Below are positions 47,827 to 58,158 of a stretch of 64,000 nucleotides of DNA, one piece after another. The DNA comes from Coniella vitis. Its lineage: Eukaryota > Ascomycota > Sordariomycetes > Diaporthales > Schizoparmaceae. Positions within the stretch are counted from its first letter, which is position 1; every line of letters begins with the position of its first letter. Below the pieces are notes generated by a model. It searched no databases. It saw only the letters and a list, made by a program, of their open reading frames with translations, and had not been told where the DNA came from. The position numbers were made by a program, and so were the translations under genes. The DNA lies in contig WUJK01000007.1 of assembly GCA_011317545.1 (NCBI GenBank), positions 1,116,001 through 1,180,000 on the forward strand, written 5' to 3'.

Positions 47827-48657
47827 ATGACAATCACAATCCACCTCGTCCGCCACGCCCAAGGCTACCACAACCTCTGCCAGGAAAACGAAAAGCTGCC
47901 CGACCCCCAACTCACCCCTCTAGGCCAAGAGCAATGCGCCGCCCTGCGCGCCTCTTTCCCTTACCACGACCGCATCACCCACCTCGTTGCAAGCCCCATG
48001 CGCCGCACTCTACTCACCTGCCACCACTCCTTCACACCCGTCGTCTTTGACGCTGCTTCGAATCCAAGCGGAAAGCGCGTGATAGCCCAGCCGCTTGTCC
48101 AGGAAGCTTCCTCTTCGCCGTGCGATACGGGATCGGATCCCAAGGTGCTGGCGCAAGAGTTTGGCGAGTGGTGGGACGGCGCGCTTGTGACCGAAGGGTG
48201 GAACGACAAGGTGAGCGAGAAGAGTCCCTGGAGGCCCACGGTGGAGGCGCTCGAGGAGCGGGCGCGTGAGACGAGACGGTGGCTGCGCGAGCTCGGGCGC
48301 GCAGAAGCAGGACAGGGACGGCGGGACGGGGATGATGTCCACATCGTTGTGGTGACGCACGGCGGGTTCTTGCATTTCCTGACGCAGGACTGGCAAGGGA
48401 TGGACTTGAAGGGGGGAACGGGGTGGCGGAATACCGAGTGGCGGTCGTATGAGTTTGTGCATGATGCAAGCGACACGAACGGGGGCGAGGACGAGGAGGC
48501 GAGTATCCGAGAGACGGAGCGCAGCTGGAAGAGAAGGAAGGGAAGCGAAATGCCGCTGACGGAGACAGAGCAGAGAGAGTTGCGGGCGGTGCTGATTGAA
48601 GGGGTGCAGAAGCAGCTGGACGCGCTGGAGGTGAGAAACAATGGGAATCGCGTTTGA
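47827..48657 (+). CDS. histidine phosphatase / phosphoglycerate-mutase-like protein
   Basis: An intronless frame of 276 aa starting in a strong context (CCACCATGACA). Residues 5-16 'IHLVRHAQGYHN' carry the catalytic RHG-type motif with His10 as the phosphoryl acceptor. 'LTPLGQEQCAALRASF', 'VASPMRRTLLTC' (second Arg) and 'VVVTHGGFLHFL' (second His, ~aa 178) complete the branch-1 active site. The C-terminal ~60 residues are charged and probably peripheral. Fungal proteins of this group (Pmu1-like) are cytosolic phosphatases with poorly defined substrates. A 6-phosphofructo-2-phosphatase or true mutase role is unlikely, because the surrounding motifs differ. Confidence 0.93.
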   Translation: MTITIHLVRHAQGYHNLCQENEKLPDPQLTPLGQEQCAALRASFPYHDRITHLVASPMRRTLLTCHHSFTPVVFDAASNPSGKRVIAQPLVQEASSSPCDTGSDPKVLAQEFGEWWDGALVTEGWNDKVSEKSPWRPTVEALEERARETRRWLRELGRAEAGQGRRDGDDVHIVVVTHGGFLHFLTQDWQGMDLKGGTGWRNTEWRSYEFVHDASDTNGGEDEEASIRETERSWKRRKGSEMPLTETEQRELRAVLIEGVQKQLDALEVRNNGNRV

Positions 48658-51600
48658 TGGGGCATGACTTTGAGTTGGTCTGGGTTGTTTGTTTGTCTGT
48701 TTGTTTCTTTGTTTGCCTGTTTGCCTGCTTGTGGGGAGATGAGTAGGTTGTTTTGTCTGCGGTACTGAGAGAACGGACGAAAGGCTAGATACATATATAG
48801 ATGCGGAGCTGGCAGTATTGGGCTTCTAGAAGCATGCCTAGAGCTTGATGATGCTTAGAAGTAGAAAGCACATTATTTTGCATCTAGATACACAAAACAC
48901 ATGTTCATCCAGTACCCACTTGAGACCCCAATGTCTTCTCAGACCATCGCCCAAGATCATGAGCATCTTGATGTCAGGAAAACTGCTTACCCGAGCCATA
49001 TCCGCTGCGTATCGTCTATTATTTGTTGGATGGGTCGCAGCCCCCTCCCTGGGCCCCGACTCACATGCATCATCGTCCGCTTTGGTCAATTCCTCTCAAC
49101 TCTGAACATATCGACAGCTAGGGAACAAATTCATATTCGACGGGTGGAGACTCTTCGGGGCATGAAACACGGCTTAATATACGGTACGTTTGCTGATATT
49201 CATGCAGCGAATACGCATCCATTACCCAAGTAGCGCATCAAGATATGGGTTTTGCTTGTTTTGCTACACAGCTACGTAATATGACCGTTAGCTCGGGAGG
49301 AAAGGGGGAGGGGGGAAACACTTCAATGGATGCCGTTCATTATGAGTATGGAGATGGAAGTTGATTTGACAGGCCCCATCTTAGGGCTGTCCGTTTCCGT
49401 AGTCATAGTACTACCTAAGTATGTATATACTCGCGGCGGTAACGCAGTTTATATCGTGATTGTGGTCATAGATTTTAGGGACTTGAAACAGCAAAAAGAC
49501 GGCAGTAAGTCGTCATTAGTCGAGGTTTTGGTGCCGAATCGAAGTTGGGCGAAGTCTACCAAGAAATACATGTCGCAAAAAAAAGGCAGTCGCGTGGCGG
49601 CCCCGTGTTTCGTCGTTGCACAGCTCAGAGGAATCAAGTCGGCGGAAACGGTGGTTGTAGAAGCCGATGGATACGTGTTCATGCCAGATATTGCATGTTG
49701 TAAGCACATATGTGTTTTTTTTTTTAATAGCATATTCTCTAGTTTCTAGATTGCCGTGCTATTTCATTTCTGTAAATTGTTCATTATCTGGTATTGTCAA
49801 TAGTCGCCATCACCATCTCCACATTCCAAGAAAATGCCATGTCATCTTACAGTGTGGAGGAGCCGCGCGATTACTATGTGCTATGTAGCTTCTTTGGGGG
49901 ATTGCACTAATGATAATCAGAGAGTGAACTGGGAAGATGCCTGCAACAACTTTGTTTGATATGCAAGGAGGCGGCCTGTACAAACGTCATGCTGCAAGGA
50001 CAACAAATACTTCTCCATACTACTTTGGGAAAGCTCGGCGGCGCAACAGGATATGTTTGAAAGAGTCTCTCTGCTGCGTCTGGCCGCTGCAGAGCAGAAC
50101 ACACCCAGTCGGAAGCCACGAAGGGAAAAAGAAAGAAGAAGCGAAGCGCGTGTGCGGTGGTGGGCTGGCGTGGTTGGCCGCCGCTGCATGTCAGCGCTTC
50201 CTGTAAAACAAACGGCAGGCGGCCAATAGCAAAGCGGCTTGGGGTATGGTCGGTGCAACGGGCTACAAGGGGAACTGGTGACGGCCGATTCAGGGCAAGT
50301 TCAGTGCATCCTACACACGGGCTGAATTGCAAGGCCGTATTTAATAAGATCAAGTTGACAAGCGGGGCAAATATCGGAGACACTGGGAAAAGGATTGTAG
50401 ATTCCCATTTTTATTAAAGAGAGCCCCAGTTCCCAAGTGGGAGACGGAGAGCACAGTATGCATTGCATGATGAGATGTTTCTGGTGTCTCTGAATTTATT
50501 TTCGAGAAAAATTACAAAAAAGCTACTATGGAATCACACAGCAAAGTCACCCTCGACATGCAGGACAACGGGCATTCTTTTGGCGCTTGCTTGCGCAAAG
50601 TCCCGTCTACTAGGCGCTCCTGCCCCGCCTAGCTATTGAGACTGAGTACAGAATACAGCATTAAAAGCATTTCGTCGGTGCCAGCGCTAAAAAAAGAGGC
50701 TGTCAAGTTAAATCAGGATCCCTAAAGGTTGAGCAGGGATGGCCTGCGCGGCATCGGGGCAGGTTCAAGCAGCCTGCTCGTGGCCAATCATAACAGGCAA
50801 GCAGGATGGGATGGAGGTTTGACGCTAGTATTGACGCGGGATAGCGCTATCTCAGTCCAAAAGGGTTCCTGCAGTAGACAGGGGCCCCACTGGAAAGAAG
50901 CGCTGCGGCGTAACCCCTTTGGGAAGCAGTCGAAGGCACTTTCCCCCACAGGCTACCGATCAGTTGACGTGCTAGTCTGCCAGTGTAGCGCGAGTTAAGG
51001 CAGCCCTGCATGAAGCTGTTAGTTTGCGCGCTGAAAGTTGGGCGGTCAGTGCTAACAGATCCCCACTCCCATGAGCCTGTAGACCCTATGGCCAGCTACA
51101 TAGTACTTTGACCCCATGCACAGCAGGCCCCCCACTTGCAGTGGAGCCTGCTGTGTGTACTCAACCCCGGCGTCAGTGCTCCCATCCTCAGACGCCTTCT
51201 TCCTACGCCGGGCGTCTCTCAACTCTGCATGGCACGCCGCTGCAGCTAGACCCAATCCTCCCTCATCTGTTGGCCCGCGTTCTTCGCCTCGGCTCTCCCT
51301 GCGTCAACTGCTGCTGCTGGCTCCTCTGCTTCATCTGTCCTTGTCCTGTCTGACAGCATCGGATTGCATACAATTGGGACGAAGACATGTCAAAAGGGTT
51401 GCCTCTCGCTCGCTCCCTCTCCCATCACCGTCCGTCGATCGTTAATCAAAGCTCACCACGCGAAATTCAACAATCGCCGTGTCTGTTACTCTGGAAGAAC
51501 ATCATCGGCCCACACTCATTATTTCACGTGCGCGTGTCTCCAGTCTTGTCGAGCGGCTCATCCCTCCATTCGCTCGCCATCGATTCCATCCTCATCAATC

Positions 51601-52369
51601 GCTCGCTGCCAACCATTCGGACAGACGCCGAGGAGATCCTTCCCACCCAGCAGGATTTTTTGCAAGCGCAAGAGACGCGCTCCCAATCTTCTCCGCTGGC
51701 CCTTACCCACAACAATGACCGCCCACTGCTACTAGCTTTGCACTGCACTCTTGCTTGTCTGTTCACCAGCGCCTATCGAGCCCGGGTCAAAACAACGACA
51801 CGCCGCTACTACCGCGCATAGAAAAGCCCCCCTTCGCCGATCATCTCCCGCAACCCGTCAATACCAGGTGCTGGCTGTAACAGAATGAGTTGCTGTCTTT
51901 AGCCGGGAGACACTGCCCACTTATTTTGTCTCACCACGCCCCCTTTCTCGGCCGCGGGAGATCCCTCTGGCAGCTTTTTAGTCTCGTCTCGCAACCTCTT
52001 GGGGTCTTGACATCTTGGCTCCTTGCTGCCAAGCCCTGTCTCGGTCCTTTCGTCCAACACCATCCTTCTCTAAGCCGACGACTTCGCTGGCGAACTCGTG
52101 ACAGGCTCATGAAGGCGACTCAACTTCCTACTAAGCAGTCTTATTCGACTTCACCTGGGCAAGGGCGACCGGAGCTCCCCTGCCCTGCGCCGCTCTCTCT
52201 CTTTCTTCACTTCATCTCGCCTCTCGTTTTTAACCTTGGTAGCCTCGACGGCTAGCCTTCGCAGCAAGCAGTGACAGGTATCGCTTGCTTGTGCAACTGG
52301 GTTGTGACATCTTCCAAAAAAAAAAAGAAAACAGAATATAAAGAGGAAATAAGAGAAATAAAAGCTAAC
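48658..52369. other. 3.7-kb gene-empty interval
   Basis: A (TTTG)n-like stretch lies at 48687-48730, directly behind the phosphatase stop. Two TACTATGT/ACATAGTA motifs occur (49872 and 51098). The last ~1.3 kb is pyrimidine-rich, open in several frames and without family features. It most likely is the promoter and a long leader of the KCH gene, which ends in an A-run at 52317-52330. No supported gene. Confidence 0.5.
48687..48730. repeat. (TTTG)n/(CCTG)n-like degenerate repeat
   Basis: GTTTGTTTGTCTGTTTG and similar units in the 3' flank of the phosphatase gene. Confidence 0.8.
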
Positions 52370-54928
52370 ATGGGCCTATTCAACCACCAGAGAGGTGTGG
52401 TCCGTCCCGAGGCGAAGTGGGATTATATTGTGAGCTTTTCGATCCTGTGCAAGGGCTTCCATTGACGCGACAAGTACTGATTCGTTATGACAGCAACTCA
52501 AAGATTTCAAAGCCGACGGCGTCCTCACCTATCTTGCATATGCGTACCTCTTTGTCTCTTTAACAATCTCGATTGCTGTCTATACTGTCGATACTTTCAC
52601 TGCTGTCAACCTTCTTGTCTTCAACAAATGGTCTTCCGAAATCAAGCCAGCCATCTCCATTGACATCGCCAAGTGGATCTTCTCCGTCTGTATCATCTTG
52701 TCCTTTGTCAATGTCGCATATGAGCATATCCGAGCTCAGATCATCATTCGCAGGGGCAGCGTGGCCGAGTCATACTTGGACAACCTGGCTGTCCGCTTGC
52801 AGAGTGTGCGCATTATCAACGGCAAAGGCTGGAGAAGGTTCCTGGTTTTCGCGGAGTTGACCAAGAGCAAAAAAGGAGCTGAGTACATTGCTCTATTCAC
52901 ATATTTCAGTTTTCAAGGTTGGTAGAACTCCTTTTGCATGGGGTTTATTTGTCTGTGCTCTCCTGATTGTTAACAAATTGCACAGCATGGATTCGAGTCA
53001 TATTCTGCTCTGGCCCGCGCCAAGTTGTCAACGCCGTAACGTTGTACTCGGTATACACCGCTAAACTGGAAGTAGATGGAAAGAACTTCGAATCGAGCCT
53101 CGAAAGCCTGTTTGACAAGATTAAGGCTCTTGCTCAGCAAGACTATCAACAGGCTCTCATCCTCTCTGGCATGCTCTTCACCTTGATTATCTGGGTATTC
53201 TCGGCGTTGTCATTTATTCTGGCCTGCCTCTTCTACGTAACTTTTCTCTGGGGTTGGATTCCGAAACAAGATGGAGGGCTCTCAGGATATTGCGAACGCA
53301 AGATTAACAAGAGACTCATGGCAATCGTATCAAAAAAGGTTGAGGCTGCACTTGCCGACCAGGAAAAGCAAAGGAAGAAGGCTGAGCTGAAAGCTGCCAA
53401 GAAAGCTGGCGCGCTGCCGCCCGAAGAACGCAAGGCGACTCTCCCAACGCTTATGCCAGAGAAAAGCGACAAGCCTTCCGATATGCCGCCCTTGTTCAGG
53501 AACGACACGGTAGCTACATTACCAGCATACACCTCTCGACCCGGTACTCCTGGGCAGGGAGACCAGTTTGAAATGAACAAGCTGCCGCCAATGCCCACAC
53601 GGACTAACACCAACATGACTACATCCAGCCGTGCGCCGCTCCTAGGGGCAGGTGCTGACATGGGCGTCTCAACTCCCAATATACCCTCTCCAATGTACGG
53701 ACCCGCTCGAAGCGGAACAATGAACTCAGCGAGGGGACCTTATGGCCCACCTGGCCCCAATCGCACGCTGACCAGTAACTCCAACCTGAGTGGTTCTCCC
53801 AATGGTCCACTTCAGCCCTCTCGCATCCAGACGGATGGCTTCAACTTCGGCGGGCCCCCGCGAGGTCCGCCGCAGCTGAGACGGACGCAGACCGGTACCT
53901 CGGGCTATGACAGCTCTTACGACCAGCCATACTATTTACCAGGCGACAGCTTGCCTGCAATGCCGCCACCTGTACGATCACCAACAACGTTTTCCAACAA
54001 CTACTATGGCATGCCGCCGCAAGCAGCCCCAGGTGCCGCCAGTTCATATGACGACTACTACAATCCAACGACTCAAATGGAATCCCAGTCTGCATATGAC
54101 GAGTATCCGTCTACAAATTACTCAGGCTCGCCAGCACGATACATGACCCCTGGCCCGATGTACGATGAATATTCCGCTGAAGGGCGCGCTAGTCCCGCGC
54201 CGTCAAGGCAGATAAAACCCATTCCGGCCTTTAACGAGTCCTTTGCCATTGGTCGCGCCAGTCCAGCCCCCTCGAGGCAAATGGACCAGCGTGCAGAGTT
54301 TGACGACTACTTCTCCCGCGACAACGCGAGCTCAGCTCCTTCTGGATCCATCCACCAGCGTCTGCCTTCCAGTGATTCTGTCCTCAGTCGTGCCAGCCCA
54401 GCACCAACAGCACAGATGGACCGAAGACCGACCTATAATGAATATTCCTCTGGAGGCCGTGCCAGTCCGGCAGTATCGAGAAAAACAAATCGACGCTCAA
54501 CATATTACTCATCCACAGGCCCAGTCAGTCCAATTTCGACGCATCAAGACTCATACCCGATGCCCAATGAGCAGCCTTCGACCCCAGTAAAAGCTCGCCC
54601 AGCATTCACTGCACACTCTCCACCTTCACCATCTCTTGCTCGTGGCCAAGGTAGCAATCCAACTCGGAGCTTCACAAGCCAAGTAGTACCTGAAACTCCT
54701 TTCAACTTCTCAGCACCTCAACGAAGCATGACAGCGCCAGTAGCACGGCAGCACAGCCGCCAAAACTCAGAAGCGAGGGACCAGGGTCATCGCCCAGGCA
54801 CGTCTTACAGTCAGCGCAGCTTGACGACTACACCACCTCGTCAATCTGTGCAGTCTCACTACCCACGCTACGGCAGCGCTTACACAGATTTAGAATCCCA
54901 AAGCGGTACACCAGGACCTCAGTACTAG
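52370..54928 (+). CDS. KCH-type low-affinity K+ transporter with long repetitive tail
   Basis: Three exons, 52370-52429, 52494-52917 and 52986-54928 (introns 64 and 68 nt); 808 aa. The first ~260 residues match the fungal KCH (Kch1/Prm6) family: 'MGLFNHQRGVVRPEAKWDYI', 'DFKADGVLTYLAYAYLFVSL', 'FNKWSSEIKP' and 'CIILSFVNVAYEHIRA', then 'AWIRVIFCSGPRQVVNAVTLYSVY' and two close hydrophobic segments ('LILSGMLFTLIIWVFSALSF', 'LACLFYVTFLWGWIP'). Yeast relatives act in K+ influx linked to Ca2+ signalling in the pheromone response. The remaining ~540 residues are disordered and Pro/Ser/Tyr-rich, with a basic coiled stretch (EKQRKKAELKAAKKA). They contain about five degenerate units around 'GRASPAPSRQ' between aa ~555 and 665, likely phosphorylation targets. 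The tail is probably cytosolic. Confidence 0.88.
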
Positions 54929-55635
54929 ACTCGCTACTTTCCCTCAAACACTTTTGTCATTTTATTCAGCAATTCTCCGCAGTTCTACCTTCTATGATAC
55001 CTCACCATTTTGCCACGTTCTCCTTGTAGATGAATTCACTTGAAAAGCAATGCGGTTATGATTCTCTTGAGTTCCGCACAAACACACGCCTGGCATCTTT
55101 GGAGTGCAATAGCCAGCATAAGCCACCTCTTACGTGTGCCTTGCACAATACAGAGGCTGTGATGACTTGCTCCAGTTGTTGACAGACGATTTTACTGTAC
55201 CATGCTTGAAGAAAGATGTGTGCTTGTTGCCAGGAATCGGAAGTATTTTATATATATCTGTCACACCAGCAATTTTGATGTCATTTTTCCCCTCAATATT
55301 CTTCAGAGCCACGTGTGGAAGCGACACTGCATGTTCTAATAATGATACGATTGAGCGTACAAATACAGGCCTTTTTCGTGCCGCTTTCATCAGTCGGTCG
55401 GCCGATCGCCATCGTCTCCAATGTGATTAATCATTAATCCCGCTACCAAACATCTCATGTAACATCTCGGCCCGCACCAAGAGACAGCTGTCACGCGCCC
55501 TATTGTCATTAGCCCAGGCGCCGGCAATTGCGCCCTTAAAGCTTATCTATCAACTCGGTTGGAATCACTTGGCTCCAAAAAGCCGCCACTCTTTTGAAAC
55601 CAACATAAGACTTTGCGCGCTGGTATTCATGATCA

Positions 55636-55678
<43 letters not shown>

Positions 55679-55926
55679 ACATATATACACATTGCAACAA
55701 AACATTGCTCTGCGAAAAGAAACTACGAAAACATCAACGATTCCCAGGGAGTGGTACAGTACTTACGGAGTTTGAAGGACGAGCACCAACAACCACGGTG
55801 CCTACCATTCTTGTCTGCAGAGCACAACTTCTGTCGCAAAGACGGCCAACCCAACTCTACTTGGTGAATTTGACCTTTTCACTAGCCAAGTGAAGCAGAA
55901 TCCCATTGGCGACAAAACATCAATTC
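54929..55926. other. 1.0-kb intergenic region
   Basis: 3' flank of KCH and promoter of the oxidoreductase. A long (TA)n tract lies at 55638-55675, about 250 bp upstream of the next start codon. No gene was seen. Confidence 0.55.
55638..55675. repeat. (TA)n dinucleotide microsatellite
   Basis: About 19 TA units in the promoter region of the oxidoreductase gene. Confidence 0.95.
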
Positions 55927-58158
55927 ATGGCTCTGCATCTAGAAAAAACCTCGTGGCACCCAGGCGAACTAGCCATCCACAAACTCCTCCACGTCCAGCA
56001 CGGCTCGAACCCAACCTGGGCAGGTCTCCCGGGAAACCTAGCCTACCGCGTAGCCATCTCCCCGCTCGTGGCCTTCGGCGCGCTCGATCCAGCGGGGAGA
56101 CCGTGGACGACCGTATGGGGCGGGGAAGCTGGGTTTGCGGGACCACTGCAACATGCTGGACTCATTGCTGCGAGGAGTCTTGTGGATGCCAAGTATGACC
56201 CTGTACTTGAGAACTTGCTCGGGGCAGAATGTAGGAGTGGAGGGCATGCGAAAGCGGAAGAATATCATATCGCGCGCGAAGAGCTTGAGTCGGGCAGGGG
56301 GAAGTTGATTTCTGGGTTGAGTATTGATCTTGCGACAAGGGATCGGGTCAAGCTTGCGGGGAGGCTGGTTGCTGGGAAAGTGGATAGAGTCGATGTGGAA
56401 GACAGCGGCGAGAGCGGTGGCGGCAACAAGAGAAAGAAAGAACAAGAACAGCAAGAAGCAAAAGAAGCTGGGCAAGGCGCTGTGGCTGATGTACAGATTG
56501 CCATGATTGTGCAAGAAAGTCTGGGCAATTGTCCCAAATATCTCAACAAAAAGAACGTCCGGCCTCGTCGACCTACGCCGCGGCTTGTGTCTGCTTCACT
56601 GCCGCTGCCTAGGGAAGCGTTGGAGCTGCTTGAGCGGGCCGATCTCTTCTTTCTGTCGTCGACGGATGGCAAGAGCATGGATACGAATCATCGTGGGGGC
56701 CCGCCTGGGTTTGTCAGAGTGTTTGCAAATGGTGGGAATCCTACTACTGCCACCACCACCACCACCACCACCACCACCACCATCAACACTGGCGATAACC
56801 GCAACAACAGCTACAGCAACAGCGAGGAAGTAACAATCATCTACCCGGAATACTCTGGCAACCGCCTCTACCAAACCCTTGGAAACCTCCAGGTCCGACC
56901 CCTCGTGGGCATCTGCGTCCCTGATTTTGGAACAGGCGATGTGCTCTACCTTACGGGTGAAACTAAGATTCTCGTTGGGAGCGATGCCGCGCGGATGCTC
57001 CCGCATACGAAGCTTGCGGTACGGATTCGGGTGACTGGTGCGCGGTTTGTGGAACGAGGCCTGCCGTTTCGCGGAGATGTCGTGGATTACAGTCCGTATA
57101 ATCCGCCTGTGCGGCGACTTGCTGTTGAGAAGGCTGGGGAGACTGTGCCGGATGCAGCGTCTCAAAGGCTGCCGGCGACTGCGACGCTGACGGAGAGGGA
57201 AATGATCACGCCTACAGTTGCACGATTCACATTTCGACTGGGCACTCTACACACCAACAAGCCACCGAGAAGGTGGTCACCCGGCCAGCACGTTACGCTC
57301 GACTTTTCCCAAGAGTTGGATATGGGTTGGAGCCATATGCGAGACGATGACCCTGCGAGCTTGAATGATGATTACGTGCGGACGTTTACTGTTTCGAGTG
57401 TGCTCCTGCGCTTGTCAGCGGCGAAAGGAGGAGCGGGGAACGGTGGTGGCGATGGCAATGAGCATGGTAGTGATGACGCGATACAAGATGGCACAGAGAT
57501 GCAGATTACGATTCGGAAACATGGACCTGTTACGGGATTACTTTGGCGGTGGAATTTGCAGGCTCCCCTGGAGGTGCCTGTCTTGGGTTTTGGTGGTGGA
57601 GAGGAGCTTCGGATGGTTTCTTCGTCGTCCTCGTCGTCCTCATCGTCAAATGAAGATGGGAGCGGGGGTGGGAGTAGCAGGAAAGCAAGGGATACTGTGT
57701 TTGTTGCCGCTGGCGTGGGCATCACGCCTATGCTTGCGCAGGCCCCTGACTCACTTGCCAGCGGGATGGATTTCACATTGCTTTGGACTTTGCGTATCGG
57801 AGATGTTGCGTTCGCGGTGGATGTTTTGGAGAGGATGCCTGGTTTGGGAGCCAAGATGAAGTTGTTCATTACGGGTAGTGATGCCAGTGGTGGAGCGGGC
57901 GGGGATGGAGACGCTGCACTACGGAAAGTAGAAGAAGAATTGGGCTGCTCCGCGATTATCAGAGGAAGAATTACACGCGAGGCGGTTGTGGGTGATGGCA
58001 CGGCTGATGGTCCTGGTGGCATTGATGGTATTGGCAAAGGTCAAGAGATGAGGAGGAGGAGGAGGAGGTATCTTCTTTGTACGGGACCGGAGATGTTAGG
58101 TGTGTTGCTGGGATGGTTGGAGGGTGAGGATGTGGTTTATGAGAGCTTTGCGTACTAA
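55927..58158 (+). CDS. PNPOx-like FMN domain fused to ferredoxin-reductase-type FAD/NAD domain
   Basis: An intronless frame of 743 aa, starting at MALHLEKTSW (the first ATG). The N-terminal half resembles a pyridoxamine-phosphate-oxidase-like split barrel ('VAFGALDPAGRPWTTVWGG', 'ADLFFLSST', 'GPPGFVRV', 'NRLYQTLGNL', 'GDVLYLTGETKI'). The C-terminal half is FNR-like: 'WSPGQHVTLDF', the FAD-binding 'YVRTFTVSS' (RxYS type), 'VFVAAGVGITPMLAQ' for NAD(P) and 'LLCTGPEMLGVLLGWL' at the end. The expected role is an electron-transfer flavoprotein with NAD(P)H as donor; the substrate is unknown. Low-complexity insertions interrupt the domains: an E/Q/K stretch (~aa 165-185), a run of about 11 Thr from (ACC)n (~aa 280), a Gly-rich loop (~aa 505) and a Ser run (~aa 565). 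No 2Fe-2S ferredoxin domain follows. It is longer than typical, mainly because of these insertions. Confidence 0.9.
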   Translation: MALHLEKTSWHPGELAIHKLLHVQHGSNPTWAGLPGNLAYRVAISPLVAFGALDPAGRPWTTVWGGEAGFAGPLQHAGLIAARSLVDAKYDPVLENLLGAECRSGGHAKAEEYHIAREELESGRGKLISGLSIDLATRDRVKLAGRLVAGKVDRVDVEDSGESGGGNKRKKEQEQQEAKEAGQGAVADVQIAMIVQESLGNCPKYLNKKNVRPRRPTPRLVSASLPLPREALELLERADLFFLSSTDGKSMDTNHRGGPPGFVRVFANGGNPTTATTTTTTTTTTINTGDNRNNSYSNSEEVTIIYPEYSGNRLYQTLGNLQVRPLVGICVPDFGTGDVLYLTGETKILVGSDAARMLPHTKLAVRIRVTGARFVERGLPFRGDVVDYSPYNPPVRRLAVEKAGETVPDAASQRLPATATLTEREMITPTVARFTFRLGTLHTNKPPRRWSPGQHVTLDFSQELDMGWSHMRDDDPASLNDDYVRTFTVSSVLLRLSAAKGGAGNGGGDGNEHGSDDAIQDGTEMQITIRKHGPVTGLLWRWNLQAPLEVPVLGFGGGEELRMVSSSSSSSSSSNEDGSGGGSSRKARDTVFVAAGVGITPMLAQAPDSLASGMDFTLLWTLRIGDVAFAVDVLERMPGLGAKMKLFITGSDASGGAGGDGDAALRKVEEELGCSAIIRGRITREAVVGDGTADGPGGIDGIGKGQEMRRRRRRYLLCTGPEMLGVLLGWLEGEDVVYESFAY

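Noticed and set aside
49330..49749. 139-aa plus-strand frame
   Set aside because: No recognisable motif; runs into a T-rich stretch giving FFF; no splice or start support.
51387..52255. Frames of 121-144 aa upstream of KCH
   Set aside because: Pyrimidine-rich leader DNA is open by composition; no homology-like motifs.
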